Source: JACVRW01 sp034664005 | Lineage (GTDB): Bacteria > Actinomycetota > Thermoleophilia > Solirubrobacterales > Thermoleophilaceae | Direction: 5' to 3' | DNA length: 64,000 nt | NCBI GenBank assembly: GCA_034664005.1 | Contig: JAXDIL010000118.1 | Location: 26,311 to 90,310, forward strand | Shown here: in pieces, positions 9,501 through 16,449 of the stretch | Layout of the letters: each line of letters starts with the position of its first letter | Position numbering within the stretch: position 1 is the first letter of the stretch | Made by a program: the position numbers and the translations under genes | Notes under the pieces: model-generated | Told to the model about the DNA's origin: nothing | Database searches by the model: none | Seen by the model: only the letters and a program-made list of their open reading frames with translations

Positions 9501-9659
9501 ACGAACAAGTAGGACCTCCCGGTAGTCACCGCGCTCGCTCGCAGGCGCGGAGGGCGCGAGCTTGTGTCCGGGTGCGTGCTCCCAGCCCAGCTCCTCAAGC
9601 CATGCGAGCGCCGGCTGCTCCACCAGCGCGTCTTCGCCGAGCTTGAGGCTGGAGCTCAT
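6537..9659 (-). CDS. hsdR: Type I restriction enzyme, R (endonuclease/translocase) subunit
   Basis: The 1040-residue protein is full length for HsdR. The N-terminal nuclease domain carries D152 (RPDILLF) and E166-A-K168 (GQIEAKAP). The superfamily 2 motor follows with Walker A TQGSGKS (303-309), DEAH box at 420-423, then GFTGTP and the later helicase motifs (DMWLTGFDAP, QAIARVNR). The C-terminal helical part would contact the methylase core. The ATG at 9659 lies 4 bp after the hsdS stop, so hsdM-hsdS-hsdR form one minus-strand operon. All catalytic residues are present, so the enzyme looks functional. It translocates DNA using ATP and cuts unmodified DNA in complex with HsdM and HsdS. Confidence 0.96.
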   Translation of the reverse strand: MSSSLKLGEDALVEQPALAWLEELGWEHAPGHKLAPSAPASERGDYREVLLVRRLRNAIAHLNPHLPDEAVDAVITDVRESTSVVLIDDHYAFHEFLVLGVPVTWTDSSGEEQSGRAKLVDFGDPTNNEFLAVNQFRVEQGSGPTEKKRRPDILLFVNGIPLGQIEAKAPGDKGGQAVINQVAGYWQDIPYLYRFIEVIAVTDRREARVGTVTTPAEHFAEWKTMDPQPGEKKQTGLKVMLQGVYTPARFLDLIANYVMFETDGAKTWKVMAKYHQVQAVEKALEATWAAMNGDGRAGVIWHTQGSGKSYLMAFYTSKLRKDPRFESPTVVALTDREQLDDQLYKTFRRQKHLAAAVKRAERIEPPKGPTEGRKEESLHELLRRPPGDIVFTTIQKFDPGRERSQMPVLSERANIVVMADEAHRTQYGDLARNVTRSLPNAIRIGFTGTPIEAGDRNTRLTFGDYVSVYRISDAEADGAVVPIFYESRVVPLDVKDEELLREAEEVLSEEDEGAARKLQTAWARLEKLVGTDERLDVVAKDIAEHYTERCKVQEGKAMVVGYSQRICVDLVKRLKAHLGEDAVTAVISATATDDPEISAFRRTRHQREELEELYKQPDSALRIVVVRDMWLTGFDAPVMHTLYVDKPMKDHGLLQAIARVNRVFRDKPGGLVVDYIGIGEDLRASLTAYAKQDVDDVAVPLAVAVKHMREKHEVVAAMLHGVEYAGWETKPATEVTELIEEASDLLLEDQDSTTEFLRQYTLFSRWFALAGTTSEAVEVATDAEFFGAVAREVRAYAAPTDQASPEAEQVVKQFISTGLAAGEVVDVLKLAGKERPEVSVLSDEFLDEVTKKVSERPNLAVNLIKRLLDEEVRVRLRSNHLQAKLFSDRIDELLQAYDNRTITSAEIVARLVEIAKQLREARHRHEELGLTEEEAAFYDALAGNPENWTADPKLVTIARELVQGIRSDLTVDWTSDESTEAAVRKRIKRLLRRHRRDLPDPPASGVDGGGGRPLDIYTDLILEQALTLYRRWPEVEIDAW

Positions 9660-9663
9660 CCGC

Positions 9664-10863
9664 CTACGCCACTAAGGCGCCGTCTGTATTGATGGGGAGA
9701 GGCAGGCTAAGTCTCCCGGCGAACACCTCGCGCAATGTGAGGTCGCGTAGCTTTTCTAGAACGACGTTTTGTTTCCGTGCATGGTCTTCTAGTTCGAGCA
9801 GAGGTTGCCCAGAGTCAATCCACCGCCCAAGCGCCTCTTCTTCTGGACGCGGCACCGGGGCTGACAGCAAGTCGCCGGGTCTGATGCGCTGATGAGAGCC
9901 GGTCGTTCCCGCGACGTGCGCGAGAACGAACGTGCGGAACGTCTGGTCAAAACGGACTGCTGCGTGGAGGTAGCTGAAGGGGAAGGGCTTCCTCGGTTGC
10001 ACCGCGAGAAACTCGGTTGAGCAGACCGCACGGGTATCGGCCTGCGGAGCGGCGGCCCAAACGCGCCACTGCCGACCGGGATTCAGCTTGGACACGAGCA
10101 CCGCTCGGCCGTCGAGAAGCGTCTTGCCGGACTTGATGGTCGACCCGAGAACGCGCTCAGGAAGCCGTCCGTTATCGAAGGCAGGGATGCTGTAATGGTC
10201 GAACTCGTCGGTCGGCGCGCGGAGGGGTTGAACCGAGGTTCGGATTTGCGTCGCCACGTCGTCTAGACGCATCTCAGTGGCGCCCTCGATGACTTCGGCA
10301 TAGAGAAGGCGGGCAAGCGCGGCGAGGTTGTCGGCCATTCTCAGGTTGAGCTCTGCATGAGCATCCAAAGCACCAAGCGACTCAGAGATGGAGCGCTGCT
10401 CCCCGGGGTCGTGGAGCAGCGGAACCTGCAGTGCTCGGATATCCGACATGTTCAGGTGCGCCACGGTTGAGCCTTCGGAGCGGCTGGTCATTGCGTGCTG
10501 TAGCTGCGGCGAAAGCAGCAGGTAGAGCAAATACCGAGGTTCAACGCGTGAAGGGTCAGGCCGAAGTAAGACCGTCCGCTGCCCAAGACAGATGCGGGCA
10601 TCGTCCGGGACGATGCCGACGGCTCCAACCGGTGCTTCGCGGGCCAGAACGAGGTCTCCCGTACGCGGCTCCATTCGCTGGCTCCACGTCCTCCACGTCC
10701 CTTCGCTGACTCGCTTGGCTTGGTGAAGTAGCAATCTCCCAGCGCGAATGTCCCGGGTTCCCGGCGCGTAGTACTCGCCGGTGGGGTCAGCGGGGGCAGT
10801 TTTGTGCTCGCAATCGATGATGGCCTCGCACAGGTCATCGAGGCGAGCGTGCGGCGCAGTCAC
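9664..10863 (-). CDS. hsdS: Type I restriction specificity subunit
   Basis: The 399-residue protein has the two half-repeats of an HsdS. The first target-recognition domain (about residues 1-150) is followed by a conserved helix (QRSISESLGALDAHAELNLR). The second domain (about residues 190-345) is followed by a second helix (LELEDHARKQNVVLEKLRDL). These two spacer helices set the bipartite recognition site and bind HsdM. The start is GTG 10863, overlapping the hsdM stop by 4 bp, so translation is probably coupled. The C-terminal LREVFAGRLSLP is typical of the family. The target sequence cannot be read from the protein. Confidence 0.93.
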   Translation of the reverse strand: MTAPHARLDDLCEAIIDCEHKTAPADPTGEYYAPGTRDIRAGRLLLHQAKRVSEGTWRTWSQRMEPRTGDLVLAREAPVGAVGIVPDDARICLGQRTVLLRPDPSRVEPRYLLYLLLSPQLQHAMTSRSEGSTVAHLNMSDIRALQVPLLHDPGEQRSISESLGALDAHAELNLRMADNLAALARLLYAEVIEGATEMRLDDVATQIRTSVQPLRAPTDEFDHYSIPAFDNGRLPERVLGSTIKSGKTLLDGRAVLVSKLNPGRQWRVWAAAPQADTRAVCSTEFLAVQPRKPFPFSYLHAAVRFDQTFRTFVLAHVAGTTGSHQRIRPGDLLSAPVPRPEEEALGRWIDSGQPLLELEDHARKQNVVLEKLRDLTLREVFAGRLSLPLPINTDGALVA

Positions 10864-12452
10864 CTGGTGGTGACTCCGAAGCGCTCTGCAATCAAGTCGC
10901 GGAGTTCTTCCGCCTTCTCGAACTGGTGAGCGAGTTCCGTCTGTAGAGCAGCGATGCGCTCGCCCGCCGGTCCTGCTCCGTCATCGCTCCAGGCGGCTCC
11001 CACGTATCGACCCGGAGTCAACGCAAACTTGTGGGCCTCAATCTCATTCAAGGTCGCGGACCTGCAGAACCCTTCTTCGTCCGCGAAGTCGCTGCCGTTC
11101 CGCCACTCGTGGTACTTGCTAGCGATGCGCCCGATGCCCGCCTCAGTCAACTCGACCTGCGTGCGGCTGAGCTTCTCGCCCATCGCGCGGGCGTCGACGA
11201 ATAGCACTTCGCCTCGGCGGTCCCGTTTGCCCTCACTCGCCTTGTCCCGGTCTAGGAACCATAGGCACACAGGGATGCCGGTCGTGTAGAAGAGCTGGGC
11301 AGGGCAGGCGACGACGCAGTCGAGAAGGTCATCCCGGACGATGGCTTCGCGGATGGCGCCTTCTCCCCCAGAGTTGGACGTCAAGGAGCCGTTCGCCATC
11401 ACGAAGCCGGCACGTCCGTCCGGGGCCAGGTGGGCGATGAAGTGCTGAATCCATGCGTAGTTGGCATTCCCGTCCGGCGGCAACCCGTACTTCCAGCGGG
11501 AGTCCTTTGACACGCGGTCGACGCCCCATGCCTTTTGGTTGAACGGCGGATTGGCAAGTACGAAGTCCGCGCGCAAGCTCTGGAACTGGTCGTCGAGCAG
11601 GGACCCGCCTTCGGTGTACCTGAGGTCGCCGGACAGCCCGTGAATAGCGAGGTTCATTCGGCCGATGCGCCAGGTGGCCTGGTTCTTTTCCTGCCCGTAG
11701 ATGCGGATATCGCGGGGACGTCCGTCATGTGCCTTGACGAACTTCGCGCTCTGCACGAACAAGCCGCCGGACCCGCAGGCGGGGTCAAAGACCCGGCCCT
11801 CATAGGGCTCCAACATTTCGACCAACAGCCGCGTCACCGAAGCCGGCGTGTAGAACTCGCCGCCGCGGTGGCCTTCGTTTCGAGCGAAGGTCTTGATGAA
11901 GTACTCGTAGGTGCGGCCGAGTATGTCCCGCGCGGTTTCCTCGTCGTCGCCAAAGCCAATGCGGTCGATGGTCTTGACCAGCTCACCCAGTGTTGTCGGG
12001 TGCAGCGGCGCGCGGGCGTAGATGCGGGGCAGGACACCGCGTAGCTGGTTCTCGTTTTCGGCCTCGATGACCTTGAGCGCCTTGTCAACGCGCTCCCCAA
12101 TGTCCGGCTGGGTCACCGCGGTCATGAGCTCCGACCAACGAGCGCCTTCGGGGACCCAAAAGACGTTCTCGGAGACGTATTCGTCGCGGTCTTCGAGAAT
12201 GTCGTGCCGCTCATCCGCGTTGTCGGTGAAGTACTCATCGTTCTCGGGGTCGCGCGTCCAGGAATCGATTCGAGCCCGCTGGCGCTCGAACGAGTCGGAG
12301 ATGTACTTCAGGAAGATGAGGCCGAGAACGAGATGCTTGTACTCCGCCGACTCCACGGAACCGCGGAGCTGGTCGGCCGCTGAGAAGAGGTCGCGAGCGA
12401 ACGGCAGGTCGCCGCCATTCCCGTTCGGCACTGCGTTGGAAGATGTCGTCAC
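10860..12452 (-). CDS. hsdM: Type I DNA N6-adenine methyltransferase subunit
   Basis: The 530-residue protein has the N-terminal helical HsdM_N domain (LRGSVESAEYKHLVLGLIFL) and an N6-adenine methylase domain. The SAM-binding motif is DPACGSGG (223-230), the catalytic motif IV is NPPF (301-304), and GGEFYTPASV precedes the core as usual. The start is GTG 12452 with GAAGG about ten bases upstream. It is the first gene of hsdMSR and lies divergent from the gene at 12626, so the promoter should sit in the 173-bp gap. No truncation is seen. Confidence 0.95.
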   Translation of the reverse strand: MTTSSNAVPNGNGGDLPFARDLFSAADQLRGSVESAEYKHLVLGLIFLKYISDSFERQRARIDSWTRDPENDEYFTDNADERHDILEDRDEYVSENVFWVPEGARWSELMTAVTQPDIGERVDKALKVIEAENENQLRGVLPRIYARAPLHPTTLGELVKTIDRIGFGDDEETARDILGRTYEYFIKTFARNEGHRGGEFYTPASVTRLLVEMLEPYEGRVFDPACGSGGLFVQSAKFVKAHDGRPRDIRIYGQEKNQATWRIGRMNLAIHGLSGDLRYTEGGSLLDDQFQSLRADFVLANPPFNQKAWGVDRVSKDSRWKYGLPPDGNANYAWIQHFIAHLAPDGRAGFVMANGSLTSNSGGEGAIREAIVRDDLLDCVVACPAQLFYTTGIPVCLWFLDRDKASEGKRDRRGEVLFVDARAMGEKLSRTQVELTEAGIGRIASKYHEWRNGSDFADEEGFCRSATLNEIEAHKFALTPGRYVGAAWSDDGAGPAGERIAALQTELAHQFEKAEELRDLIAERFGVTTR

Positions 12453-12625
12453 GTCGTCAACCTTCTATTCGATACGGAAGCATCCGGCCTGTCGGCGGAA
12501 GTCAGCCTAACTTGACGAACAGTCGGGATGGGAGGCTCGTCTTGACTTACGAGCGACCCCTGGCAATCCGCGATAGCCCGTCGGAAAGAGGTCAGGTTGA
12601 ACCTCTAGCGACCGATGAGACGACC

Positions 12626-13360
12626 ATGAAGGCGGTGGAGCAACGCTGGCTCGACTACGCATGGACGGTGGTCAACGCGTCCCAGCACCACCGTCGCGGC
12701 TGCCTTGTCCGCGATGCCGCCTCGGGCCGCGGGCTCGACGGCGGCAACGACATCCGCTTCCCCGGCTTCCTGGGTGAGCGATACACGCCGGAGCAAGGCC
12801 TTCTCTGCGTTGGCCAGGTCCACAGGGAACCCACGAATCCGGAGCATCTCGATGGGGACCCCGAGCGCTTTATCGCCGCCCACCGCGCTTGGCGGGAGTC
12901 CGGACGACTCGCCGACGCCGACACCGCCTTCCTCGCGGAGGTTCGTCGTTACTACGCCGCCACCGCGGCCAGTTGGAACCCTTGGCACACGCACTTCAAG
13001 CGCATGGTCGTCGGCGAACTCGGACTCGACATGTCCCACATCGCTTACACGAACCTCGCGAAGTGTCGCCAGAACCCTGCCGGCAAGAACCCGAGGAAGC
13101 TGTCGGACTATTGCCAGCAGGACTTCCCCGTCGACCGTTTGGTGGAAGTGCTGCAGCCGGTCGCGGTCATCGTCTGCGTCATCTCCGCGGACCCCACCCG
13201 CGAGGGCCGCTGGGCAAGCCCCTCGTGGGAGCCGCTCGTGTTCGCGTGCGAGGGCCGCAATGGATGCGACGTTCGCGGACGGGGCCCGACGGTATGGGCT
13301 CCGGAAGCGGCGGCTCGTGTGCGCCAGCGCTGGTCTCAGTTGGAGACCGCGACGACTTAG
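12626..13360 (+). CDS. Unrecognised protein with possible uracil-DNA-glycosylase-like fold
   Basis: I chose ATG 12626 (244 residues) over the frame's earliest start at 12443, because the longer version would overlap hsdM and its first 60 residues look non-coding. The protein has LLCVGQVHREP (about residue 55), a helix with YYAATAASWNPWHTHFKRMV, then SHIAYTNLAKCRQ and a C-terminal WEPLVFACEGRNGCDV. The order strand-loop, NLAKCR, strand, C-terminal loop recalls uracil-DNA-glycosylase superfamily proteins, but the canonical GxDP and HPSP motifs are absent, so this is only a fold suggestion. Three Cys near residues 145-162 and one in the last loop could bind metal. Confidence 0.6.
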   Translation: MKAVEQRWLDYAWTVVNASQHHRRGCLVRDAASGRGLDGGNDIRFPGFLGERYTPEQGLLCVGQVHREPTNPEHLDGDPERFIAAHRAWRESGRLADADTAFLAEVRRYYAATAASWNPWHTHFKRMVVGELGLDMSHIAYTNLAKCRQNPAGKNPRKLSDYCQQDFPVDRLVEVLQPVAVIVCVISADPTREGRWASPSWEPLVFACEGRNGCDVRGRGPTVWAPEAAARVRQRWSQLETATT

Positions 13361-13414
13361 CTCGGAGCCGGAGCGGTGCGAGGTAGCTTTCGCCTCCGCT
13401 TATCTGTGCGCTGG

Positions 13415-14734
13415 TCAGAGGTTGGGTTCCGGCACGTCCGAGCCCATTCGCTGGAGGAGGTTGCGACCGATGTATGCGCCAGGAGCGTTGGGGCGGTACT
13501 TAGCGAGAAGCTCCCTGTGGAAGACATCGACGAACTGCTCCGGGAGACGCTCGAATGCCTGGTTGAGTTCATCGGTTGCGTCGAATGGACTGTCTTCGAG
13601 CAGGGCTCTAACGAGCGCGCTTACGACGCGCTCCGCGTCGGCTTCAGTGAAATGCGGCGCGAGCATGCAAGCGAGCCTGGTGGCATAGGCCTGGGCGTCC
13701 CAACCCCCACCCAAGCGTGAGACAAGCGTGTCGAGGAGGTCGGCTCGGCGCTCGTCCGAGACAGCGGGGAACAGGCGTGCTGTCGCCTCTTCGAGCACCG
13801 CGCCGGAGCGCACGCCCCGATTAACTATCCCCGCGCTCAAGTCGTCGATGACTGCGAGAGCAACTTTGTCTTGGTGCCTGCGTTCGAGCAGCTCGTAAAC
13901 GGTCGGCGTCACCATCTCGATGCCGAGGATTAGCGTGTCATCGTCAGCAATCCACCGTCCGCAGCGATTGGCCGCGACCCGCACGGGCGCGTCCTCTGTG
14001 CCGAGGCGGTGGAGCGCCCGGTGGTAGACGATGCGAAGGTTTCGGGCCTTCGTGCCGTCGTTCGCGTCCGCGGCGTCTTTGACGCGGTCCATCAGCTTTT
14101 CGACGAGCTCTGGCCGCCGACCGGTGGGAACGCTGTGAATGAGGTCATCGGCCGCTTCGCGAGTGGCGGGGAACCGAGGTTGCGACGCCTCGTCGACAGC
14201 CTCGTCGACGGCTACCGGTGAAGACGCTGCCTCAAGGTGGCGAGCACAGATGCTCATGACGGCCAAACGCTCGAACGCCCCGGCTCGGTCGCCCTCAACC
14301 GGACTTTCAGTCTGGTGCATTTCTGGGTTCCGGACGTAGAAGGCAACGCCAGTCAGGAATCGCCAAACCCCACGGTGCATGTCGCGTTCAGTGTCGTTGG
14401 ACATACCAGTCAGGGGCAGCTGAGGCGTCGTGTCGCCAATGCGCTCCATCAGCTGCGACCCATCGAGGTTAGGCTGGTTCAGCCGTTGGCGGGCCAGGTC
14501 CCGCAACGCGAACCACGCGTCCTGGAGCGCGGCCGGGTAGTCCCCTCGCTCCCAATCCTCTTGAGCAGCATCGGCGATGAGCGGATGCATCTCGTCGAAG
14601 TGAAGGCGCCGCTCGGGCTCATCGACAGTTGGAGGGTCCAGCTCGTCGTGGGGGTCGTCGACGTCGGTCACGGTCGAACAGGGTCGCACGACAACCAAAA
14701 AAGCTTCCGTTTCGCCGGTCACCGAGCGCAACAC
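13415..14734 (-). CDS. Hypoth_Ymh (TIGR02391-like) protein with long helical extension
   Basis: Residues about 49-170 match the Hypoth_Ymh pattern: MHPLIADAAQEDWERGDYPA, AWFALRDLARQRL, a GSQLM motif, then RGVWRFLTGVAFYVRNPEMH with the terminal RNPxxH-type signature. Such domains occur in abortive-infection and retron or toxin contexts, but their activity is not established. The remaining 270 residues are almost entirely helical (for example RPELVEKLMDRVKDAADAND and ERRADLLDTLVSRLGGG) and resemble a HEAT-like solenoid. The frame opens at GTG 14734; GTG 14671 is an alternative start, and neither has a clear Shine-Dalgarno. A defence role is inferred from the island context. Confidence 0.7.
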   Translation of the reverse strand: MLRSVTGETEAFLVVVRPCSTVTDVDDPHDELDPPTVDEPERRLHFDEMHPLIADAAQEDWERGDYPAALQDAWFALRDLARQRLNQPNLDGSQLMERIGDTTPQLPLTGMSNDTERDMHRGVWRFLTGVAFYVRNPEMHQTESPVEGDRAGAFERLAVMSICARHLEAASSPVAVDEAVDEASQPRFPATREAADDLIHSVPTGRRPELVEKLMDRVKDAADANDGTKARNLRIVYHRALHRLGTEDAPVRVAANRCGRWIADDDTLILGIEMVTPTVYELLERRHQDKVALAVIDDLSAGIVNRGVRSGAVLEEATARLFPAVSDERRADLLDTLVSRLGGGWDAQAYATRLACMLAPHFTEADAERVVSALVRALLEDSPFDATDELNQAFERLPEQFVDVFHRELLAKYRPNAPGAYIGRNLLQRMGSDVPEPNL

Positions 14735-15154
14735 TGCGCTCGCCCCAGACGCCCGAGCGCGACTTCGAGCTCATCGTGGGCCGACATGAGCACTGACGCA
14801 TAGCCATGGCGTGCCTCGGCGGCCGCGGTAAGTCGGGCTGGCAGGGCGTGCGCGACGACCGGTGGCCGCCGGCGCACGCCCTTCGGTTCGCGGACCGTCT
14901 ATCGGCCACGAACGAGCTCCCACACCGTCAGTGCGAGAAGCAGAGTCACGAAATCCATATCGGGCCTTTTCTTCGACCGGCTCCGATGGCCGGGTTGGCC
15001 AGTTCCCTGGCACTAATTACGTGGCCCGATGCAGGGGTCTTTGTAGTGCGAGAGCGCGGTCGTCTTGTAGGCGCGGATATCAACCATTACGCCAGAGAAC
15101 CCTGCAGAAGACGTGGTCCCTGGTGGCTGGCGGGCCTAGGCCCTGCAACCGGCG
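14735..15154. other. Intergenic stretch without a supportable gene
   Basis: About 420 bp lie between two minus-strand genes. Short plus-strand frames cross it (for example from 14806 and 14862), but their residues are Arg/Ser/Ala-rich, lack ribosome-binding sites and run into the antisense of the next gene. I see no tRNA, repeat or strong hairpin. It may hold the promoter of the Hypoth_Ymh gene at its left end. Confidence 0.5.
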
Positions 15155-15880
15155 TCAGTCGGGCTTGTCGCCGAGCGAGCGCAGCGCTTCTTCCAATGCT
15201 CGCTCAGTCGCCTGAATCTCGCTCGTCAACTCGGTCCTTCTCACACGGGCGGCAGCGATGTCGTCGACGCCGGCATCCACGGGTAGGTCTTGCGCCGCGG
15301 CGAGCGCAGCGCCTAATTCAGTCAAGCGCCGTCGCGCGCGCTCGGGGAACAAGAAGTCGAGCTGGTAGGTGCCAGCAGCGCTAGTCCGTTGCACCACCGG
15401 CGAGCGGCCAACCTGCGTCAGGAAGGTGGCCACAGGGTCCTTGCCAGCGGGTAGGAAGCCTTCGCGCGTGAACAGCTCGAACCAGGTCCGATAGTGCACC
15501 GGGCTTCGGGCTTGTGTCGAACCAGCAAGAACTCTCACCGCGGCCTCGCGGATACGAGCTCCTTTGAGAACGAGGTTCCCCGTTGGAACAGGGTCCGCGC
15601 TCCGGTTCGGAACTGCCCGTAAGCGAGAGCCTCCGTTGCGAGTTGCGGGAGTGATGTCGTCGTGCACGAAGCGGTTGAGCATGCGGAGGTGATTGGCCAG
15701 CTCCTCGCGCGCCGCTTCGACGGCGGCGAGCTCGCGCCCAAGCTCGTCCCGCCGCGCTTGAAGCCTCGCGGCTTCGCGTTCCACACGTTCGCGTTCTGCG
15801 AACGCGGCTGAGCGCATCCGCCGTGAAGGAGTCCATGTCTCGGACGTGGTCACCTCCGGAGCAATAGCGGCTTTAGCCAT
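15155..15880 (-). CDS. Coiled-coil protein with HARE-HTH-like winged helix
   Basis: The 241-residue protein starts with a long heptad-like helix (residues about 25-75, ERERVEREAARLQARRDELG) and ends with a second coiled coil (residues about 200-238). Between them, residues about 110-180 contain RIREAAVRVLAGS, HYRTWFELFTREGFLPAGKD, PVATFLTQVGRSPVVQR and GTYQLD. This order matches the HARE-HTH/HB1 winged-helix pattern, in which a helix, a Thr/Val-x-x-x-L helix and a final GxYxL strand are conserved. HARE-HTH modules are linked to restriction systems and modified-base recognition. Here the module stands without an enzymatic domain. The assignment is by pattern and moderately uncertain. ATG 15880 lacks a clear Shine-Dalgarno. 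Confidence 0.65.
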   Translation of the reverse strand: MAKAAIAPEVTTSETWTPSRRMRSAAFAERERVEREAARLQARRDELGRELAAVEAAREELANHLRMLNRFVHDDITPATRNGGSRLRAVPNRSADPVPTGNLVLKGARIREAAVRVLAGSTQARSPVHYRTWFELFTREGFLPAGKDPVATFLTQVGRSPVVQRTSAAGTYQLDFLFPERARRRLTELGAALAAAQDLPVDAGVDDIAAARVRRTELTSEIQATERALEEALRSLGDKPD

Positions 15881-16189
15881 GAACAGGGATGTTGATGGCT
15901 GAGCGCGACGTTCCTACACGCCAGTCCTACAGCGGGTCGCTACACCTGGACCGCTGGCAACGTCTCGGACGACCCTGTGGACAGCATGTTCATAGGCAAC
16001 GAAAGCGCCTGCACAGGGATGAAGCGACCGTCGAACGCTGCCTGTAGGCATCGCTGGCACCGTCGGCGACTTCGCTATTTCGGCGCTTTTCTAATCCGCT
16101 TGAGAGCTACACCGGCGGCTGTGCCGTCCGAGGGTCGGTGTTCAATCGTTCCTGTCGTCACAAACTCGACCTCAACGGAGGCGCCTCAG
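15881..16189. other. Intergenic stretch upstream of DUF2188 gene
   Basis: These 309 bp lie between divergent genes and should hold both promoters. The plus-strand frame covering it is an N-terminal extension of the DUF2188 gene with non-coding-like composition. An imperfect structured patch near 16075-16150 looks vaguely tRNA-like but does not fold into a cloverleaf. A ribosome-binding site (GGAGG near 16175) belongs to the next gene. Confidence 0.5.
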
Positions 16190-16420
16190 ATGGGCAAGGA
16201 CCAGCACGTCGTCAAGCGAGATGAGGGGTGGGCGGTGCGCGGTGAGGGGAACTCACGGGACACCTCGCTGCATCCCACCCAGGCGGAGGCGATTGACGCT
16301 GGCCGCGATATCGCGCGCAACCAGCACTCGGAGCTGGTCATCCATGACCGTCAGGGACGCATCCGGGATAGCGACTCGTACGGGAATGACCCCAACCCGC
16401 CGAAGGACCGCCGCCACTGA
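16190..16420 (+). CDS. DUF2188 small protein
   Basis: The 76-residue protein begins at ATG 16190 behind CGGAGG; longer in-frame starts are rejected because the upstream part looks non-coding. The sequence has the DUF2188 pattern: HVVKRDEGWAVRGEGN, then TQAEAIDAGRDIARNQHSEL and a final VIHDRQGRIRDSDSYGNDP. DUF2188 proteins are small proteins of unknown function, often stress-associated or near DNA-maintenance genes. It is 29 bp upstream of rmuC on the same strand, so the two are probably co-transcribed. Confidence 0.88.
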   Translation: MGKDQHVVKRDEGWAVRGEGNSRDTSLHPTQAEAIDAGRDIARNQHSELVIHDRQGRIRDSDSYGNDPNPPKDRRH

Positions 16421-16449
16421 GCGCCGGCGGGCTCGCAAGGAGAGAAACG

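Noticed and set aside
12443..12625. Longer N-terminus of the protein at 12626
   Set aside because: It overlaps hsdM and has non-coding composition; ATG 12626 begins the recognisable helical part.
16075..16150. tRNA-like patch before the DUF2188 gene
   Set aside because: It does not form an acceptor stem, T-arm or correct anticodon loop.
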